This document shows, piece after piece, positions 17,276-27,004 of a stretch of DNA of 64,000 nucleotides. The DNA is taken from contig NZ_CP146614.1 of the NCBI RefSeq assembly GCF_037094685.1, positions 4,960,001 through 5,024,000 of the forward strand, given 5' to 3'. Source of the DNA: Massilia sp. METH4. Lineage in GTDB: Bacteria; Pseudomonadota; Gammaproteobacteria; Burkholderiales; Burkholderiaceae_D. The notes beneath the pieces are model-generated. The model saw only the letters and a list, made by a program, of their open reading frames with translations, searched no databases and was not told the origin of the DNA. The translations under genes and the position numbers were made by a program. Position 1 is the stretch's first letter. Every line of letters begins with the position of its first letter.

Positions 17276-18778
17276 CTACACCATCCTGAGGCGCGCGATG
17301 TCCTTCAGGGCGCCGCCCAGGTGATGGCTTTCCGCCACCGAGATGGCCTTCACATAGCCGCGCGCGTAGCGGATCTCGTCCGCCGGGCCGCGCTTTTCCA
17401 GCTCGTCCAGCAGGTGGCCGGCCACGGCCAGGTCGTTGAGCAGGCCCAGCTTGTCCTGCAGGGCGGACAGCGCGCGGATATAGCGTTTCGCGGTCTTCTC
17501 CGGCAGCAGGTCGTGGAAGAACTCGGCCGCGTAGCGCGCCTTCTTGGCGGCGATCCGCACGCGGTGGCGCGCGCCCGCGTCATCTTCATCGAGCGTTTCG
17601 ATGCGCTTGCGCAGCCGCCGCTGCGCCTTCTGGAGCAACGGCTCCATCGCATCGCCGGCGCGCTGGCGCAGCGGCGAATCCTTGGGCAGCGCGCCTTCCT
17701 GGCGCCATTGGCGGCCGTGGAGCCAGCCGTTCAGTTGCAGGATCAGCTGCGTGTAGCGGGGCTGGGTGAGCGTGGGCAGGAGCGCGCGGTGCAGCTCCTG
17801 GGCGCGCTGCTCGGCCGTGGCGCGCAGGGCGCCCAGATCCGCGCCCTCGATATGGGCGATCGTGGAACCGGCCAGCACGTCCCAGTCGCGCGCGGCGCCA
17901 AGTGCGCCGGCCAGCCATTCCAGGCTGTCGCGTACCATTTCAGGCAGCGGCGCCAGGTCCTCGAACATGTCCAGCAGGGCACGCAGCCGGCGCAAGCCCA
18001 CGCGCATCTGGTGCAGGCTTTCCACGCTGCCCGTCAGCACGCCGGGCACATTGGCTTCCAGCTGCTGCAGGCAGTTCAGGCCCATGCACTGGAATGCGTC
18101 CTCCAGGCGCATCTTTCGCGCCAGGCGCACGGGCATGGCCTTCACGGGGGCGGGCGGTTCGCCATCGAGCAGCGCGTAGCCGCGTGCCGCCTTGCTGTCG
18201 CCGGCGATCTGCAGCGGGATATCCTTGTGCAGCGACAGCGCCAGCTCGAACAGCGGCGTGGGGTCGCCGCGCTTCAATTCCAGTTCCAGTTCGCCGATCG
18301 GCGCGTTCCGGCCGCCCGCATGCAGGTCACCCGCATCGAGCACGGCTTCGACCTGCTGGCCGTCCGGCAGCAGGATGTTCCACTGCGTGCGGCGCGTGGT
18401 GTTGTTGAACACCGGGCGCAGGTTGTTGACGATATCCGGCGCGCGCAGCAGTTCGGCAAGGCGTTTCGACTTGATCTGCCGCGCCAGCGCGCCCGGCTCG
18501 GGATCGGGGCCGGGCAGGGCGGATTCCCACTCGCCGCGCTGGTGCAGGCCGGCCGAACCGCCGGCGGCGGTCTTCACCGTCTGGATCCACGTGCCGCCGT
18601 CGGCGCGCACGCGCAGCGTCAGGCCGTTGTGCCACAGGTCCAGCCCGGGCGTGTCGTAATAGGTGTCGAGCAGCTCGTGCTCCTCGGGCGTGGCGACGGC
18701 CAGGTCGGCCAGCAGCGCGTGTTCGCGCAGGCGGGCGAGATCGGCCTGGGCCACCTTCAGCTTCAGTTCAGTTTCCAT
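17276..18778 (-). CDS. CYTH-CHAD domain protein (inorganic triphosphatase-like)
   Basis: 500 residues. The N-terminal CYTH domain (about 1-200) starts with the signature ETELKLKV (ExExK). Members of this domain hydrolyse tripolyphosphate or related triphosphates with a metal ion. The C-terminal CHAD domain (about 215-495) has conserved His/Arg helices (LHQMRVGLRRLRALL, HRVRIAAKKARYAAEFF) associated with polyphosphate binding. The ATG at 18778 was chosen because GGAG sits six bases upstream; the frame extends four codons further, but those would overlap the ribosome binding site. Confidence 0.9.
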   Translation of the reverse strand: METELKLKVAQADLARLREHALLADLAVATPEEHELLDTYYDTPGLDLWHNGLTLRVRADGGTWIQTVKTAAGGSAGLHQRGEWESALPGPDPEPGALARQIKSKRLAELLRAPDIVNNLRPVFNNTTRRTQWNILLPDGQQVEAVLDAGDLHAGGRNAPIGELELELKRGDPTPLFELALSLHKDIPLQIAGDSKAARGYALLDGEPPAPVKAMPVRLARKMRLEDAFQCMGLNCLQQLEANVPGVLTGSVESLHQMRVGLRRLRALLDMFEDLAPLPEMVRDSLEWLAGALGAARDWDVLAGSTIAHIEGADLGALRATAEQRAQELHRALLPTLTQPRYTQLILQLNGWLHGRQWRQEGALPKDSPLRQRAGDAMEPLLQKAQRRLRKRIETLDEDDAGARHRVRIAAKKARYAAEFFHDLLPEKTAKRYIRALSALQDKLGLLNDLAVAGHLLDELEKRGPADEIRYARGYVKAISVAESHHLGGALKDIARLRMV

Positions 18779-18942
18779 TCGCATCTCCAATAAAGCGCCG
18801 GCACGCGGCCGGCATGGACTGTCGGTATCTCGTGCTTTGTACTATACAAGCTAGCGAACTCAGCCGCCGCCCGGTTCCGAGCGGAAAGAAAATCGGTCCC
18901 GGTCACGGTGCTGTCATATGGAACGATTACCATGCGCAACCT

Positions 18943-21627
18943 ATGTTCTTCGCACGCTCACTCGCGCGGTTTGCCCCGCATTCCTGGCTGCCGGCGCTCT
19001 GGCCGATCGTGGCGGTACTGGCGATCGCCGTCTACTGGCTGGTCATGAGCGCGCAGATCCGCGAAGACCGCCGCCTGGGCGAACGCGACGCGTTGCGCGA
19101 GGTGCGTTCCTATGCCGAGGCCTACGAACAGTACCTCACGCGCTCGATGGCGCAGATGGAGCAGGTGGCCGTGCAGCTCAAGCACGCGTGGGAGCAGTCC
19201 GGCGGCACGCTCGAACTGCAGACGCTGCGCCAGGACGGCATGTTCATCGATGCCGCCTTCCTCGAGGTCGCCATCGTCGACGGCGACGGCAAGGTGGTGT
19301 CATCGATTCCGCGGCGAGGGCGCTTCACGCCGCTGCGCCACGATCCAGCGCTAGCGTACCACCGGCAAAACAATTCCAGCGCGCTGCTGATCGGCGCCGT
19401 GCCGCCCGGCGCCGCCGCGCCGCAGCAGCAGGTGCGGCTGACGCTGCGCCTGGAAACCCCGGATAACGACTTTGCCGGCATCGTCTCGATCGTGATCGAC
19501 GCCGCCTACCTGACGGCATTCCACAACGAACGGGTGCTTGGCCAGGATGGCCTGGTGGCGATGGTGGCGGACGATCTGACAGTGCGGCTGGAAGGGATGG
19601 CGGCCCAGCGGCGCGGCGCGCTGCTGCGCGATGCCCCGGTCGTGGCTGACGGTGACGGCGGCACGCGGCTGCCAGGCACGCACTTCACGGACGGCGCGCC
19701 GCGTCTCCTCGCCTGGCACCGCTCCAATGTGTATCCCGTGGTGGCCGTGGCGGCGAAGACCCTGGTCGACGCGCTGGCCTCGGCCGAGGAAAGGGCCGGC
19801 GCCATGCGTGCCACCTGGGCCGCCGTCTCGGCCGGCCTGCTGCTGGCGTCGATGGCGCTGGCCGTGGCCACGCGGCGCCACCAGCGGCGGCGCGCCGGCG
19901 AGGAAGAGGTGCGGATCGCCTACCGCGCCGCCACCGAGAACGCCAAGGACGGCTTCTACATGGCGCAGGCCGTGCGCGACACCACGGGCGCCGTGGTCGA
20001 CTTCGTGGTGGTCGATTGCAACGAGCGGGGCGCCTCGTTCTACGGCGGCGGGCGCGAGGACCTGGTGGGCCGGCGCATGTCGGCGATCGAGCGCGAGCAC
20101 GGCGGCACGACGCTGGAGGCCTACCATACCGCAATGGCGGCCGGCATCTACGAGGACGAGCGCCAGATGCCGGCCGGCCGCCGCATGCAGATCACCTGGG
20201 GGCGCCGGCGCATCGTCCGGGTCGGCAACGGCCTGGCGATCACGCTGCAGGACATCAGCGAGCGCAAGGCCTACGAGAGCGAACTGCTGTACCTGGCCAA
20301 CTACGACACGCTGACCGGCCTGCCCAGCCGGCCCTGGGTGACGCGCTTCGTGCCGCAGGCGATCGGCGAGGCGGCCCAGCGGGGCGGCACGCTGGCCCTG
20401 CTGCTGGTCGACCTGGACGGGTTCAAGCATGTCAACGAGACCCACGGCCACGGCGCCGGCGACGACCTGCTCAAGCAGGCGGCGCTGCGGCTGGGCGGGC
20501 TGCTGCGGCCGCAGGACATCGTCGCCCGCCTGGGCGGCGACGAATTCGTGGTGGTGATCGCACCCGGCGGCTCCGACGAGGAACTGGCCGCGATCGGCGG
20601 CCGTGTCGCGGCGGCGCTGTCGCGCCCCTACGACCTGGGCAACGCGCGCTACACCATCACCGCGTCGATCGGCATCAGCTGCTACCCGCGCGATGGCGAG
20701 GATGCCGCCACCCTGCTCAAGCATGGCGACATCGCGATGACGGCCGCCAAGCGCGAGCGGGGCGGGCGCTGGCGCTTCTTCGACCCCGAGCTGTTCATCG
20801 CCGCCACGGCGCGCGCTCAGTTGCGGCACAGCCTGCAGGGCGCGCTGGCGGAAGGGCAGTTCGAGCTGCATTACCAGCCGCGCGTCGACCTGGCCACCGG
20901 CCGGCTGTGCAGCATGGAGGCGCTGCTGCGTTGGCGCCACCCGGAGCTGGGCATGGTTCCGCCGGCGAAGTTCATCCCGATCGCCGAGGAGAGCGGCCTG
21001 ATCGGCCCGATCGGCCGCTTCGTCATCGAGGAAGCGTGCCGGCAGCTGGCGCTGTGGCGCGCGGCCGGGCTGGCCGTGGTGCCGGTGTCGATCAACGTCT
21101 CGGCCCACCAGTTCGGGCAGGGCGGCGTGCACGCGCACCTGGCCATGCACCTGGCGCGCCACCACCTGCCCGGCACGATGCTGGAGATCGAGATCACCGA
21201 ATCGGCCATGGTGGCCGAGGGCGTGGACGTGCAGGGCCAGCTGGCCGCCCTGCGCGAGCTGGGCGTGCGGCTGCATGTGGACGACTTCGGCACCGGTTAT
21301 TCGTCGCTGGCCCAGCTGCAGCGGCTCAGGATGGACGTGCTGAAGATCGACCGCGCGTTTACGTCGGAACTGACGGTATCGCCGGAAGGACGGGTGCTGT
21401 TCCAGGCCATCGTGTCGATGGCCAAGGCGCTGGACATGGCCGTGGTGGCCGAGGGCGTGGAGAGAGCCGATCAGCTCGCCGCGCTGATCGCGCTCGGCTG
21501 CGACGAAGGCCAGGGATACCTGTTCGCCGCGCCACTGCCGCCGCGCCAGGCGGGCGGCGTGCTCGCGCGGCCGCAACTGATGTCGGTGCTGGCGCCACGC
21601 GCCCGGCATGCGCTAGAGGAAACCTGA
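18943..21627 (+). CDS. Membrane GGDEF-EAL cyclic-di-GMP protein with periplasmic sensor
   Basis: 894 residues from the ATG at 18943; an in-frame ATG at 18814 would add 43 residues but puts the first membrane helix far from the N-terminus. A membrane helix (PALWPIVAVLAIAVYWLVM) is followed by a periplasmic Cache-like sensor (about 35-290), a second helix (AVSAGLLLASMALAVA), a PAS-like domain (about 320-445), GGDEF (intact RLGGDEFVVV) and EAL (SMEALLRW, with DDFGTGYSSL). Both catalytic motifs are intact, so it could make and break cyclic-di-GMP; the net direction cannot be read. It diverges from the CYTH-CHAD gene; AT-rich DNA with TACTAT lies near 18840. Confidence 0.92.
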   Translation: MFFARSLARFAPHSWLPALWPIVAVLAIAVYWLVMSAQIREDRRLGERDALREVRSYAEAYEQYLTRSMAQMEQVAVQLKHAWEQSGGTLELQTLRQDGMFIDAAFLEVAIVDGDGKVVSSIPRRGRFTPLRHDPALAYHRQNNSSALLIGAVPPGAAAPQQQVRLTLRLETPDNDFAGIVSIVIDAAYLTAFHNERVLGQDGLVAMVADDLTVRLEGMAAQRRGALLRDAPVVADGDGGTRLPGTHFTDGAPRLLAWHRSNVYPVVAVAAKTLVDALASAEERAGAMRATWAAVSAGLLLASMALAVATRRHQRRRAGEEEVRIAYRAATENAKDGFYMAQAVRDTTGAVVDFVVVDCNERGASFYGGGREDLVGRRMSAIEREHGGTTLEAYHTAMAAGIYEDERQMPAGRRMQITWGRRRIVRVGNGLAITLQDISERKAYESELLYLANYDTLTGLPSRPWVTRFVPQAIGEAAQRGGTLALLLVDLDGFKHVNETHGHGAGDDLLKQAALRLGGLLRPQDIVARLGGDEFVVVIAPGGSDEELAAIGGRVAAALSRPYDLGNARYTITASIGISCYPRDGEDAATLLKHGDIAMTAAKRERGGRWRFFDPELFIAATARAQLRHSLQGALAEGQFELHYQPRVDLATGRLCSMEALLRWRHPELGMVPPAKFIPIAEESGLIGPIGRFVIEEACRQLALWRAAGLAVVPVSINVSAHQFGQGGVHAHLAMHLARHHLPGTMLEIEITESAMVAEGVDVQGQLAALRELGVRLHVDDFGTGYSSLAQLQRLRMDVLKIDRAFTSELTVSPEGRVLFQAIVSMAKALDMAVVAEGVERADQLAALIALGCDEGQGYLFAAPLPPRQAGGVLARPQLMSVLAPRARHALEET

Positions 21628-21787
21628 GCGTCAAGCCGGCACCGGCCAGCACGCGGTCGATCACCGGCGCGGGCACGTTTTCGGCACTCAGGCAAGCCTT
21701 GGCGTCTTCGTCGCGCAGCATGTGCATGAAGACCGTGCCGATGTCGACCTTCTGCGCCGTCGATATGTCCTTGCGGAACTCTGGCAT
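21359..21787 (-). CDS. Possible small or decayed gene, antisense to the GGDEF-EAL 3' end
   Basis: The first 55 residues look like real protein (ISTAQKVDIGTVFMHM, then VPAPVIDRVLAG) and resemble the 63-residue protein at 29296 in the block ending VIxRVLAG. Beyond that the frame has the low-complexity look of an antisense shadow and overlaps the GGDEF-EAL gene by 269 bp. I think a short gene of about 60 codons has lost its stop codon, or it is a fragment. No strong ribosome binding site precedes the ATG. Confidence 0.35.
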   Translation of the reverse strand: MPEFRKDISTAQKVDIGTVFMHMLRDEDAKACLSAENVPAPVIDRVLAGAGLTLRFPLAHAGRVAPAPTSVAAARARRPPGAAAVARRTGIPGLRRSRARSARRADRLSPRPRPPRPCPAPWPSTRWPGTAPVLPAIPSVPT

Positions 21788-21963
21788 CTATTTCATGTTC
21801 TCCGGCTCGTGGATGACAGTGCGGCCGGTCAGGCATGGAGACATGCGTCCGCCGCGAGGTACGTAGACCAGCCGCTGCGCGGCCGCTTGCAAAAGAGCAC
21901 GCTGACCGTACCCCGTCACGAGGACGGCGCACGGCACGCGGGGGCAATAGCCGGTGCTGGCTG

Positions 21964-22272
21964 TTAATGCATCTTGTCCTGGACGCCTGTCCGGCGCGGC
22001 CTGGCGAACGCCGGAGAGGCGCCGGTGGGCCGCTGGCGCCTGCGCTGGTCGCCGGCAAGCGTGCGCAGGGTTTCGAGCGGCAGGCCGGTCTTTTCCTGCA
22101 TCTGGAGGTACATGGTGGCGGTGATGGGCACGCGGCCGGCGCGCAGGCCGGCGAGGATGCCCGTGGAAAGGCCCAGCGTCTTGGCCAGCTTCGTGTCCGA
22201 GTGGACCTGCAATTGCCCGCACAGCGCGGCAAGCAGCCGGTTGGGGTCGTAAGGATGGTTCAACTTGTTCAT
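21964..22272 (-). CDS. Small helix-turn-helix-like protein
   Basis: 102 residues. Residues about 10-75 look like a compact helical DNA-binding domain (LLAALCGQLQVHSDTKLAKT, LGLSTGILAGLRAGRVPITA) in the style of lambda-repressor-like HTH proteins, where KLAKTLGLSTG would be the HTH core. The tail is basic (RRRQRPTG). There is no signal or membrane segment. Divergent from the DUF2382 gene at 22470, with about 200 bp between; it may regulate itself or those neighbours, but this is only positional. Confidence 0.65.
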   Translation of the reverse strand: MNKLNHPYDPNRLLAALCGQLQVHSDTKLAKTLGLSTGILAGLRAGRVPITATMYLQMQEKTGLPLETLRTLAGDQRRRQRPTGASPAFARPRRTGVQDKMH

Positions 22273-22469
22273 CTGGTACGGTGAAAGGCGAAAACATCGC
22301 GTGGCGCGCGGATGCGGCTTATGGCGGCACAGCTTGCCACGGCAAGGTAGAAGGATACTCGCATTCGGGCCTGCTGTGATCGCTTGTGGAGTGGAACCTG
22401 CAGCGCCAATTTAATGCGGCGAGGCAAGGGGGCGCCACCCCTCTGCCAAACGCCGTAGACTTTTTGTCC

Positions 22470-22892
22470 ATGAACAAACCACCGGAAACCACCAGGGCCG
22501 CGGATGACACCGTGGCCGTCCCCGTCATCCGCGAGGAAGTCGAGGTCAGCAAGCGGGTCGTCGACACGGGCCGCGGGGTGCGCGTCACCCGCAACGTGAG
22601 CGAGCGCTCCGAGGAAGTGCGTGAACTGCTGTGGCACGAGGAACTCGACGTGCAGCGCGTTCCCGTCGATCGCGTGGTGGCGGAGGCACCGCCATCGCGC
22701 TACGAGGGGGATGTGCTGGTGGTTCCGGTGCTCGAAGAGATCCTGGTGATGGAGAAGCGCTACCGCATCAAGGAGGAGCTGCGCATCACCCGGATACGCA
22801 GGCAGCAGGAGTACCGGGAAACCGTTCCCCTGCGGGTCGAGGACGTGCAGGTCGAAGCGTTCGACGACGGCCCGCAGGATGGTGTCCCGTGA
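22470..22892 (+). CDS. DUF2382 (YsnF/AvaK) domain protein
   Basis: 140 residues from the ATG at 22470. It is made of repeated charged beta segments typical of DUF2382: VPVIREEVEVSKRVV, VRELLWHEELDVQRVPVDR and VVPVLEEILVMEKRYRIKEE. This domain is found in bacterial stress-associated proteins of unknown mechanism. Strongly acidic/basic alternation, no signal peptide. It is 34 bp upstream of a larger protein with the same domain, so they probably share a transcript and arose by duplication. Confidence 0.82.
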   Translation: MNKPPETTRAADDTVAVPVIREEVEVSKRVVDTGRGVRVTRNVSERSEEVRELLWHEELDVQRVPVDRVVAEAPPSRYEGDVLVVPVLEEILVMEKRYRIKEELRITRIRRQQEYRETVPLRVEDVQVEAFDDGPQDGVP

Positions 22893-22926
22893 CCAAACCA
22901 TGAAAAACTGAAAAGGAGAAAGCACC

Positions 22927-24108
22927 ATGAGCCATACGCTAGCAGCCGTTTTCGACAATCGCGCATCCGCCGAGCAGGCCCGCCAGGAGCTGATCAGCTC
23001 CGGCATCGGCGCCGATTCCATCCAGCTGAGCTCCACGAGCTCCTCCACGGCGGACGCCTCTGCCGCCGCCAGCACTGGCAGCACCAGCGCGTCCGGCACC
23101 GGCGAGCATTCGATGGGCGACAGCATCCGCAATTTCTTCTCGAACATGTTCGGCGACGATGACGACGACCGCCACGTCTACGGTGAAGCCGTCAACCGCG
23201 GCAACGTGGTGCTGACCGTGCAGACGCCGACCCAGGACGAAGTGGAGCGCGCGGCCGACATCATCGAACGTTTCGGTCCGCTCGATATCGATGAACAGCG
23301 CTCGCAGTGGGAAGCGGGCGGCTGGAGCGCGGCCACCGCGCGCGGCTTGGGCGCGTCGTCCGGCCTGTCCGCTTCCCAGCAAAGCGGCAGCCTGCTGGGT
23401 TCGTCGCAGTCCGGCACCACGGTATCGGGCACGCAGGGTGCACTGCTGTCGGGCTCGCAAGGCTACAGCGATGCCGGCTCGATGCAGCGCGCGACCACCG
23501 ACGAGCAGGTGATCCCGGTGATGGAGGAGGAACTGAAGGTCGGCAAGCGCATGGTGCAGCGCGGCGGCGTGCGCATCTACCAGCGCCTGGTGGAAACGCC
23601 GGTGCAAGAAAGCGTGAGCCTGCGCGAGGAGCACGTGAACGTGGAACGCCGCCCGGTGGACCGCCCGATCGACCCGTCGCAGGTAGGCGCCTTCCAGGAA
23701 ACCTCGTTCGAACTGCGCGAGAACGCCGAGGAAGCCGTGGTGCAGAAGACGGCCCGCGTGGTCGAGGAAGTGGTGGTGGGCAAGGAAGTCACGCAGCGCA
23801 CCGACCAGATCTCCGACACCGTTCGCCACACCGAAGTCGAGGTGGAGCAGCTGGGCGGCATGGACGACGACGCGTACTTCCGCACCCACTGGACCAGCAA
23901 TTTCGCCAGCGCGGGCGGCAGCTACGACGATTACGCGCCGGCCTACCGCTACGGGGCCTCGATGCGCCGCGATGCCAGCTACTCGGGCCGTTCGTGGGAT
24001 GAATCCGAAGCGGGCCTGCGCAGCAGCTGGGAGACCCAGTACCCCCAGTCGGCGTGGGAAAAGATGAAGGCCGCCGTGCGCCACGGCTGGGAACGTATCA
24101 CGCAGTAA
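22927..24108 (+). CDS. Two-part stress protein: GSP17M-like N-terminus and DUF2382
   Basis: 393 residues. The N-terminus (HTLAAVFDNRASAEQARQEL) resembles the general-stress-protein-17M fold that also precedes DUF2382 in other bacteria. A Ser/Gly-rich linker (about 125-190, many SGS and SSQ runs) follows. DUF2382 is at about 195-310 (VIPVMEEELKVGKRMVQRGG, RPVDRPID). The last 90 residues are Tyr, Ser and Trp rich (YDDYAPAYRYGASM). A strong AAAAGGAGAAAG precedes the ATG. Function probably linked to envelope or general stress, inferred from the family only. Confidence 0.85.
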   Translation: MSHTLAAVFDNRASAEQARQELISSGIGADSIQLSSTSSSTADASAAASTGSTSASGTGEHSMGDSIRNFFSNMFGDDDDDRHVYGEAVNRGNVVLTVQTPTQDEVERAADIIERFGPLDIDEQRSQWEAGGWSAATARGLGASSGLSASQQSGSLLGSSQSGTTVSGTQGALLSGSQGYSDAGSMQRATTDEQVIPVMEEELKVGKRMVQRGGVRIYQRLVETPVQESVSLREEHVNVERRPVDRPIDPSQVGAFQETSFELRENAEEAVVQKTARVVEEVVVGKEVTQRTDQISDTVRHTEVEVEQLGGMDDDAYFRTHWTSNFASAGGSYDDYAPAYRYGASMRRDASYSGRSWDESEAGLRSSWETQYPQSAWEKMKAAVRHGWERITQ

Positions 24109-24169
24109 GGCTTGACGCCGCGCCCGCTGCAAGCCTTGCAGTCGGGCCGGCGCCTTGGCGGGCGGCGCC

Positions 24170-27004
24170 TCAGGGGCCGTCCGCCAGCACTTCCTGCAGT
24201 TCGGCCATCGTGAAGGGCTTGCGGATGGCGGCGGTCGGGAATTCCACTTCCGGCCGCGTACCGCCGCTGGCGAACACGATGCGCAGGCGCGGGTAGTCGC
24301 GGTGCGCGCGGCGCGCCAGTTCGATGCCCGACATGCCCGGCAGGCTGACATCGGTCAGCAGCACGTCCACCTCGCCAAGCCTTCCTACCGCTTCTTCGGC
24401 CGACCCCGCCCCTTCGGCGTGACAGCCAAGCATCCCGATCATTTCGCACAGCAGTTCCCGGCCGTCGTCATTGTCTTCGACGACCAGCACCCTGCGCTGC
24501 GGCGGCGCTGGCGGCGTCACGTCCGGCCGCCGGTCCAGCACGTGCCGCACGCGCAACGCGAGCTGCTGCCGGCTGTAGGGCTTGCTGAGCAGTTCCACGC
24601 CGGGATCGAGCCGGCCGGCATGCACGATGGCGTTCTGGGTATAGCCCGAGGTGAACAGCACACCGATGCCGGGCAGCAGCGCCGAGGCCAGGCGCGCCAG
24701 TTCCGGGCTGCGCAGGTTGCTGGGCATGATCACGTCGGTAAACAGCAGGTCGATGCGGGCGCCGCTTTGCAGCACGGCGAGCGCCGCCTCCGGGTGCGGC
24801 GCCTGCAGCACCGTGTAACCCAGTTCGCCCAGCTGGGCCGTGACGACGGCACGCACGTCGGCATCGTCCTCCACCACCAGGATCGTCTCGCTGCCGCCGC
24901 GCACGGCATCGTCGTGGTGCACCGGCTGGACGAGCGGCGCCTGCAGCGTGCGCGGCAGGAACAGCTTCACGGCGGTGCCCTTGCCGGGTTCGCTGTAGAT
25001 CTTCAGGTGCCCGCCGCTCTGCTTCATGAAGCCATAGGCCATCGACAGGCCGAGGCCGGTGCCTTCGCCTTCCGGCTTCGTGGTGAAGAACGGTTCCACG
25101 GCGCGCGCCAGCACTTCCGGCGACATGCCCGAACCGGTGTCGGACACGGCGAGCATCACGTACTGGCCGGGCGCCAGGTCTTCCTGCCGCGCCGCGTAGT
25201 CGCGATCGAGTTCCACGTTGGAGAGCTCGATCGTCAGCCGGCCCGTGCCGCCCATCGCGTCGCGCGCATTGATCGCCAGGTTCAGCAGCACGTTCTCCAT
25301 CTGCGTGCGGTCGACCAGCGTGGCCCACAGGGGATTCTCCACCACGGTGTCGATGACGACCGCCTCGCCGAGCGCGCGGCGCAGCAGCTCGTCGAGCCCC
25401 CGCACGACCACGGCCAGGTCGACCGGCTCCGGGCGCAGCGGCTGGCGGCGCGCGAAGGCCAGCAGCTGCGTCGTGAGCTTGGTGCCGCGGTCGACGGCGA
25501 GCATCGCGCTGTCCAGCCGTTTCGCCGGCCCTTCGGCGTTGCCCACTTCCTGTGCCAGCAATTCCAGGTTGGCGCGCAGGATCTGCAGGATATTGTTGAA
25601 ATCGTGCGCGACGCCGCCCGTGAGCTTGCCCACCGCCTCCAGCTTTTGCGCGTGCAGCAGCGCGGCCTGGGCGTTTTGCAGCTCGCCCGTGCGTTCCGCC
25701 ACGAGGCGCTCCAGTTCGTTCTGGTGGGCCATCAGCTGGTCGCGCATGCGCTTTTGCTCGGTCACGTCGTTGCCCTGGCAAAAAATGCCCCAGACCCGGC
25801 CATCCTTGCCCGTCAGCGGCTGGTAGACGAAATCGAGGAAGCGCTCGACCAGCTCGCCGCCCGGGCGCACGCGCACCCGCACCGGCACGTCGTGCCCGAT
25901 CCGCGGCTCGCCCGTGCGGTACACCTCGTCGCGCATGCGCAGGAACGGCTGGTCGCGCAATTCGGGAAAGGCTTCGTGCATCGGGCGGTCGAGCAGGGCG
26001 CGGCTACCGAAGGTGGACAGGTAGGCGCGGTTGGCCAGCTCGAACACGTGATCGGGCCCGCGCGTGACGGCGAGGAAGCCCGGCGCCCGGTCGAACAGCG
26101 TCGCAAGGTGCCGATAGCGGCTGTTCGCCACCGACAACGCGGCGATGCTGCGCGAGCGTTCCTGGGCCAGTTCGCGGTGCCGCGCCGACACGTCGCGCAG
26201 CAGCAGCATGGCGCCGGCATAGCCGCCGTGGTCGTCGGTGATGGCGGACAGGGCCACTTCCAGCACGTCGAGCCTGCTGCCGCCCATCCCGTGGACCTCG
26301 ATCACCCCATGGTCGGAACCGGCGCGCAGGCTGGCCAGCGCCCCCTCGAGATCTTCGTTCCAGAACGGCAGCTGCTGCGCCGGCAGGCCGCGCGCCTCGC
26401 GGGCATCCAGGCCAAGCAGCCGGGTTGCCGCCTCGTTCCAGTACAGCACGCGGTTGCCGCCGTCGAGGCCCGCGATGGCCTCGGCCGATTTTTCCAGGAA
26501 GCGGGCGAGGTAGCGTTCGGCGGTCGCCAGGCGCTGGAAGCTCCCCGTGACGGCCGCGGCCGGTGCCAGCGCGGCATTGGCACGCTGCAGCGTGGCGCGC
26601 AACTGCCGGCTGCGGACCTCGGACTGCACGGCCTTGACGATCTCGCCGGCCAGCGTGGCGCCATCGTCCTCGACCAGCGTCACATGGGGGCCGAGCATGG
26701 GCGAATAACTGAGCTGGCGCTGCACGTCGGGCAGGCGTTCCGGCGGGCAGGCGAGCAATACCGGGCCGGCCCAGGACCTGCGCAGCGAACGGATCATGGG
26801 CAGCGGCTCCGTTCCGTTCCCGGCGCCGGCCACCACGCACACCGTGGGCGGATCGCCGCGCTGCACGGCGGCGGACAGGGCGGCCACCGCGCCGCCGGGC
26901 GCGACGTGCGTCAACGCGATGCCCGTGCGTTCCAGCGTGGTGGCGAGGTCCGGCGCGGGCTCGTCGCCCACCAGCAGCGCACTGGCCGTTTGCATCGCCC
27001 TCAT
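24170..27004 (-). CDS. Hybrid histidine kinase with two PAS and two receiver domains
   Basis: 944 residues. The start is set by the ATGA overlap with the stop of the acyl-CoA dehydrogenase (27001-27004). Order: a receiver-like N-terminus without an obvious phospho-Asp (about 1-120), PAS (about 165-275), PAS (about 310-430; ends GNDVTEQKR), HisKA with H467 (GGVAHDFNNILQ), ATPase (LNLAINARDAM, GEGTGLGLSMAYGF), receiver 1 (VVEDDADVRA, LLFTDVIMPS), receiver 2 (VVEDNDDGREL, LLTDVSLPGMSG). It probably relays phosphate inside the protein. No membrane segment is seen, so it senses a cytoplasmic or redox-type signal. Four-base coupling to a metabolic enzyme is unusual. Confidence 0.9.
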   Translation of the reverse strand: MRAMQTASALLVGDEPAPDLATTLERTGIALTHVAPGGAVAALSAAVQRGDPPTVCVVAGAGNGTEPLPMIRSLRRSWAGPVLLACPPERLPDVQRQLSYSPMLGPHVTLVEDDGATLAGEIVKAVQSEVRSRQLRATLQRANAALAPAAAVTGSFQRLATAERYLARFLEKSAEAIAGLDGGNRVLYWNEAATRLLGLDAREARGLPAQQLPFWNEDLEGALASLRAGSDHGVIEVHGMGGSRLDVLEVALSAITDDHGGYAGAMLLLRDVSARHRELAQERSRSIAALSVANSRYRHLATLFDRAPGFLAVTRGPDHVFELANRAYLSTFGSRALLDRPMHEAFPELRDQPFLRMRDEVYRTGEPRIGHDVPVRVRVRPGGELVERFLDFVYQPLTGKDGRVWGIFCQGNDVTEQKRMRDQLMAHQNELERLVAERTGELQNAQAALLHAQKLEAVGKLTGGVAHDFNNILQILRANLELLAQEVGNAEGPAKRLDSAMLAVDRGTKLTTQLLAFARRQPLRPEPVDLAVVVRGLDELLRRALGEAVVIDTVVENPLWATLVDRTQMENVLLNLAINARDAMGGTGRLTIELSNVELDRDYAARQEDLAPGQYVMLAVSDTGSGMSPEVLARAVEPFFTTKPEGEGTGLGLSMAYGFMKQSGGHLKIYSEPGKGTAVKLFLPRTLQAPLVQPVHHDDAVRGGSETILVVEDDADVRAVVTAQLGELGYTVLQAPHPEAALAVLQSGARIDLLFTDVIMPSNLRSPELARLASALLPGIGVLFTSGYTQNAIVHAGRLDPGVELLSKPYSRQQLALRVRHVLDRRPDVTPPAPPQRRVLVVEDNDDGRELLCEMIGMLGCHAEGAGSAEEAVGRLGEVDVLLTDVSLPGMSGIELARRAHRDYPRLRIVFASGGTRPEVEFPTAAIRKPFTMAELQEVLADGP

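Noticed and set aside
18814..18942. Upstream extension of the GGDEF-EAL protein
   Set aside because: It adds 43 residues before the first membrane helix with no ribosome binding site; kept as an alternative only.
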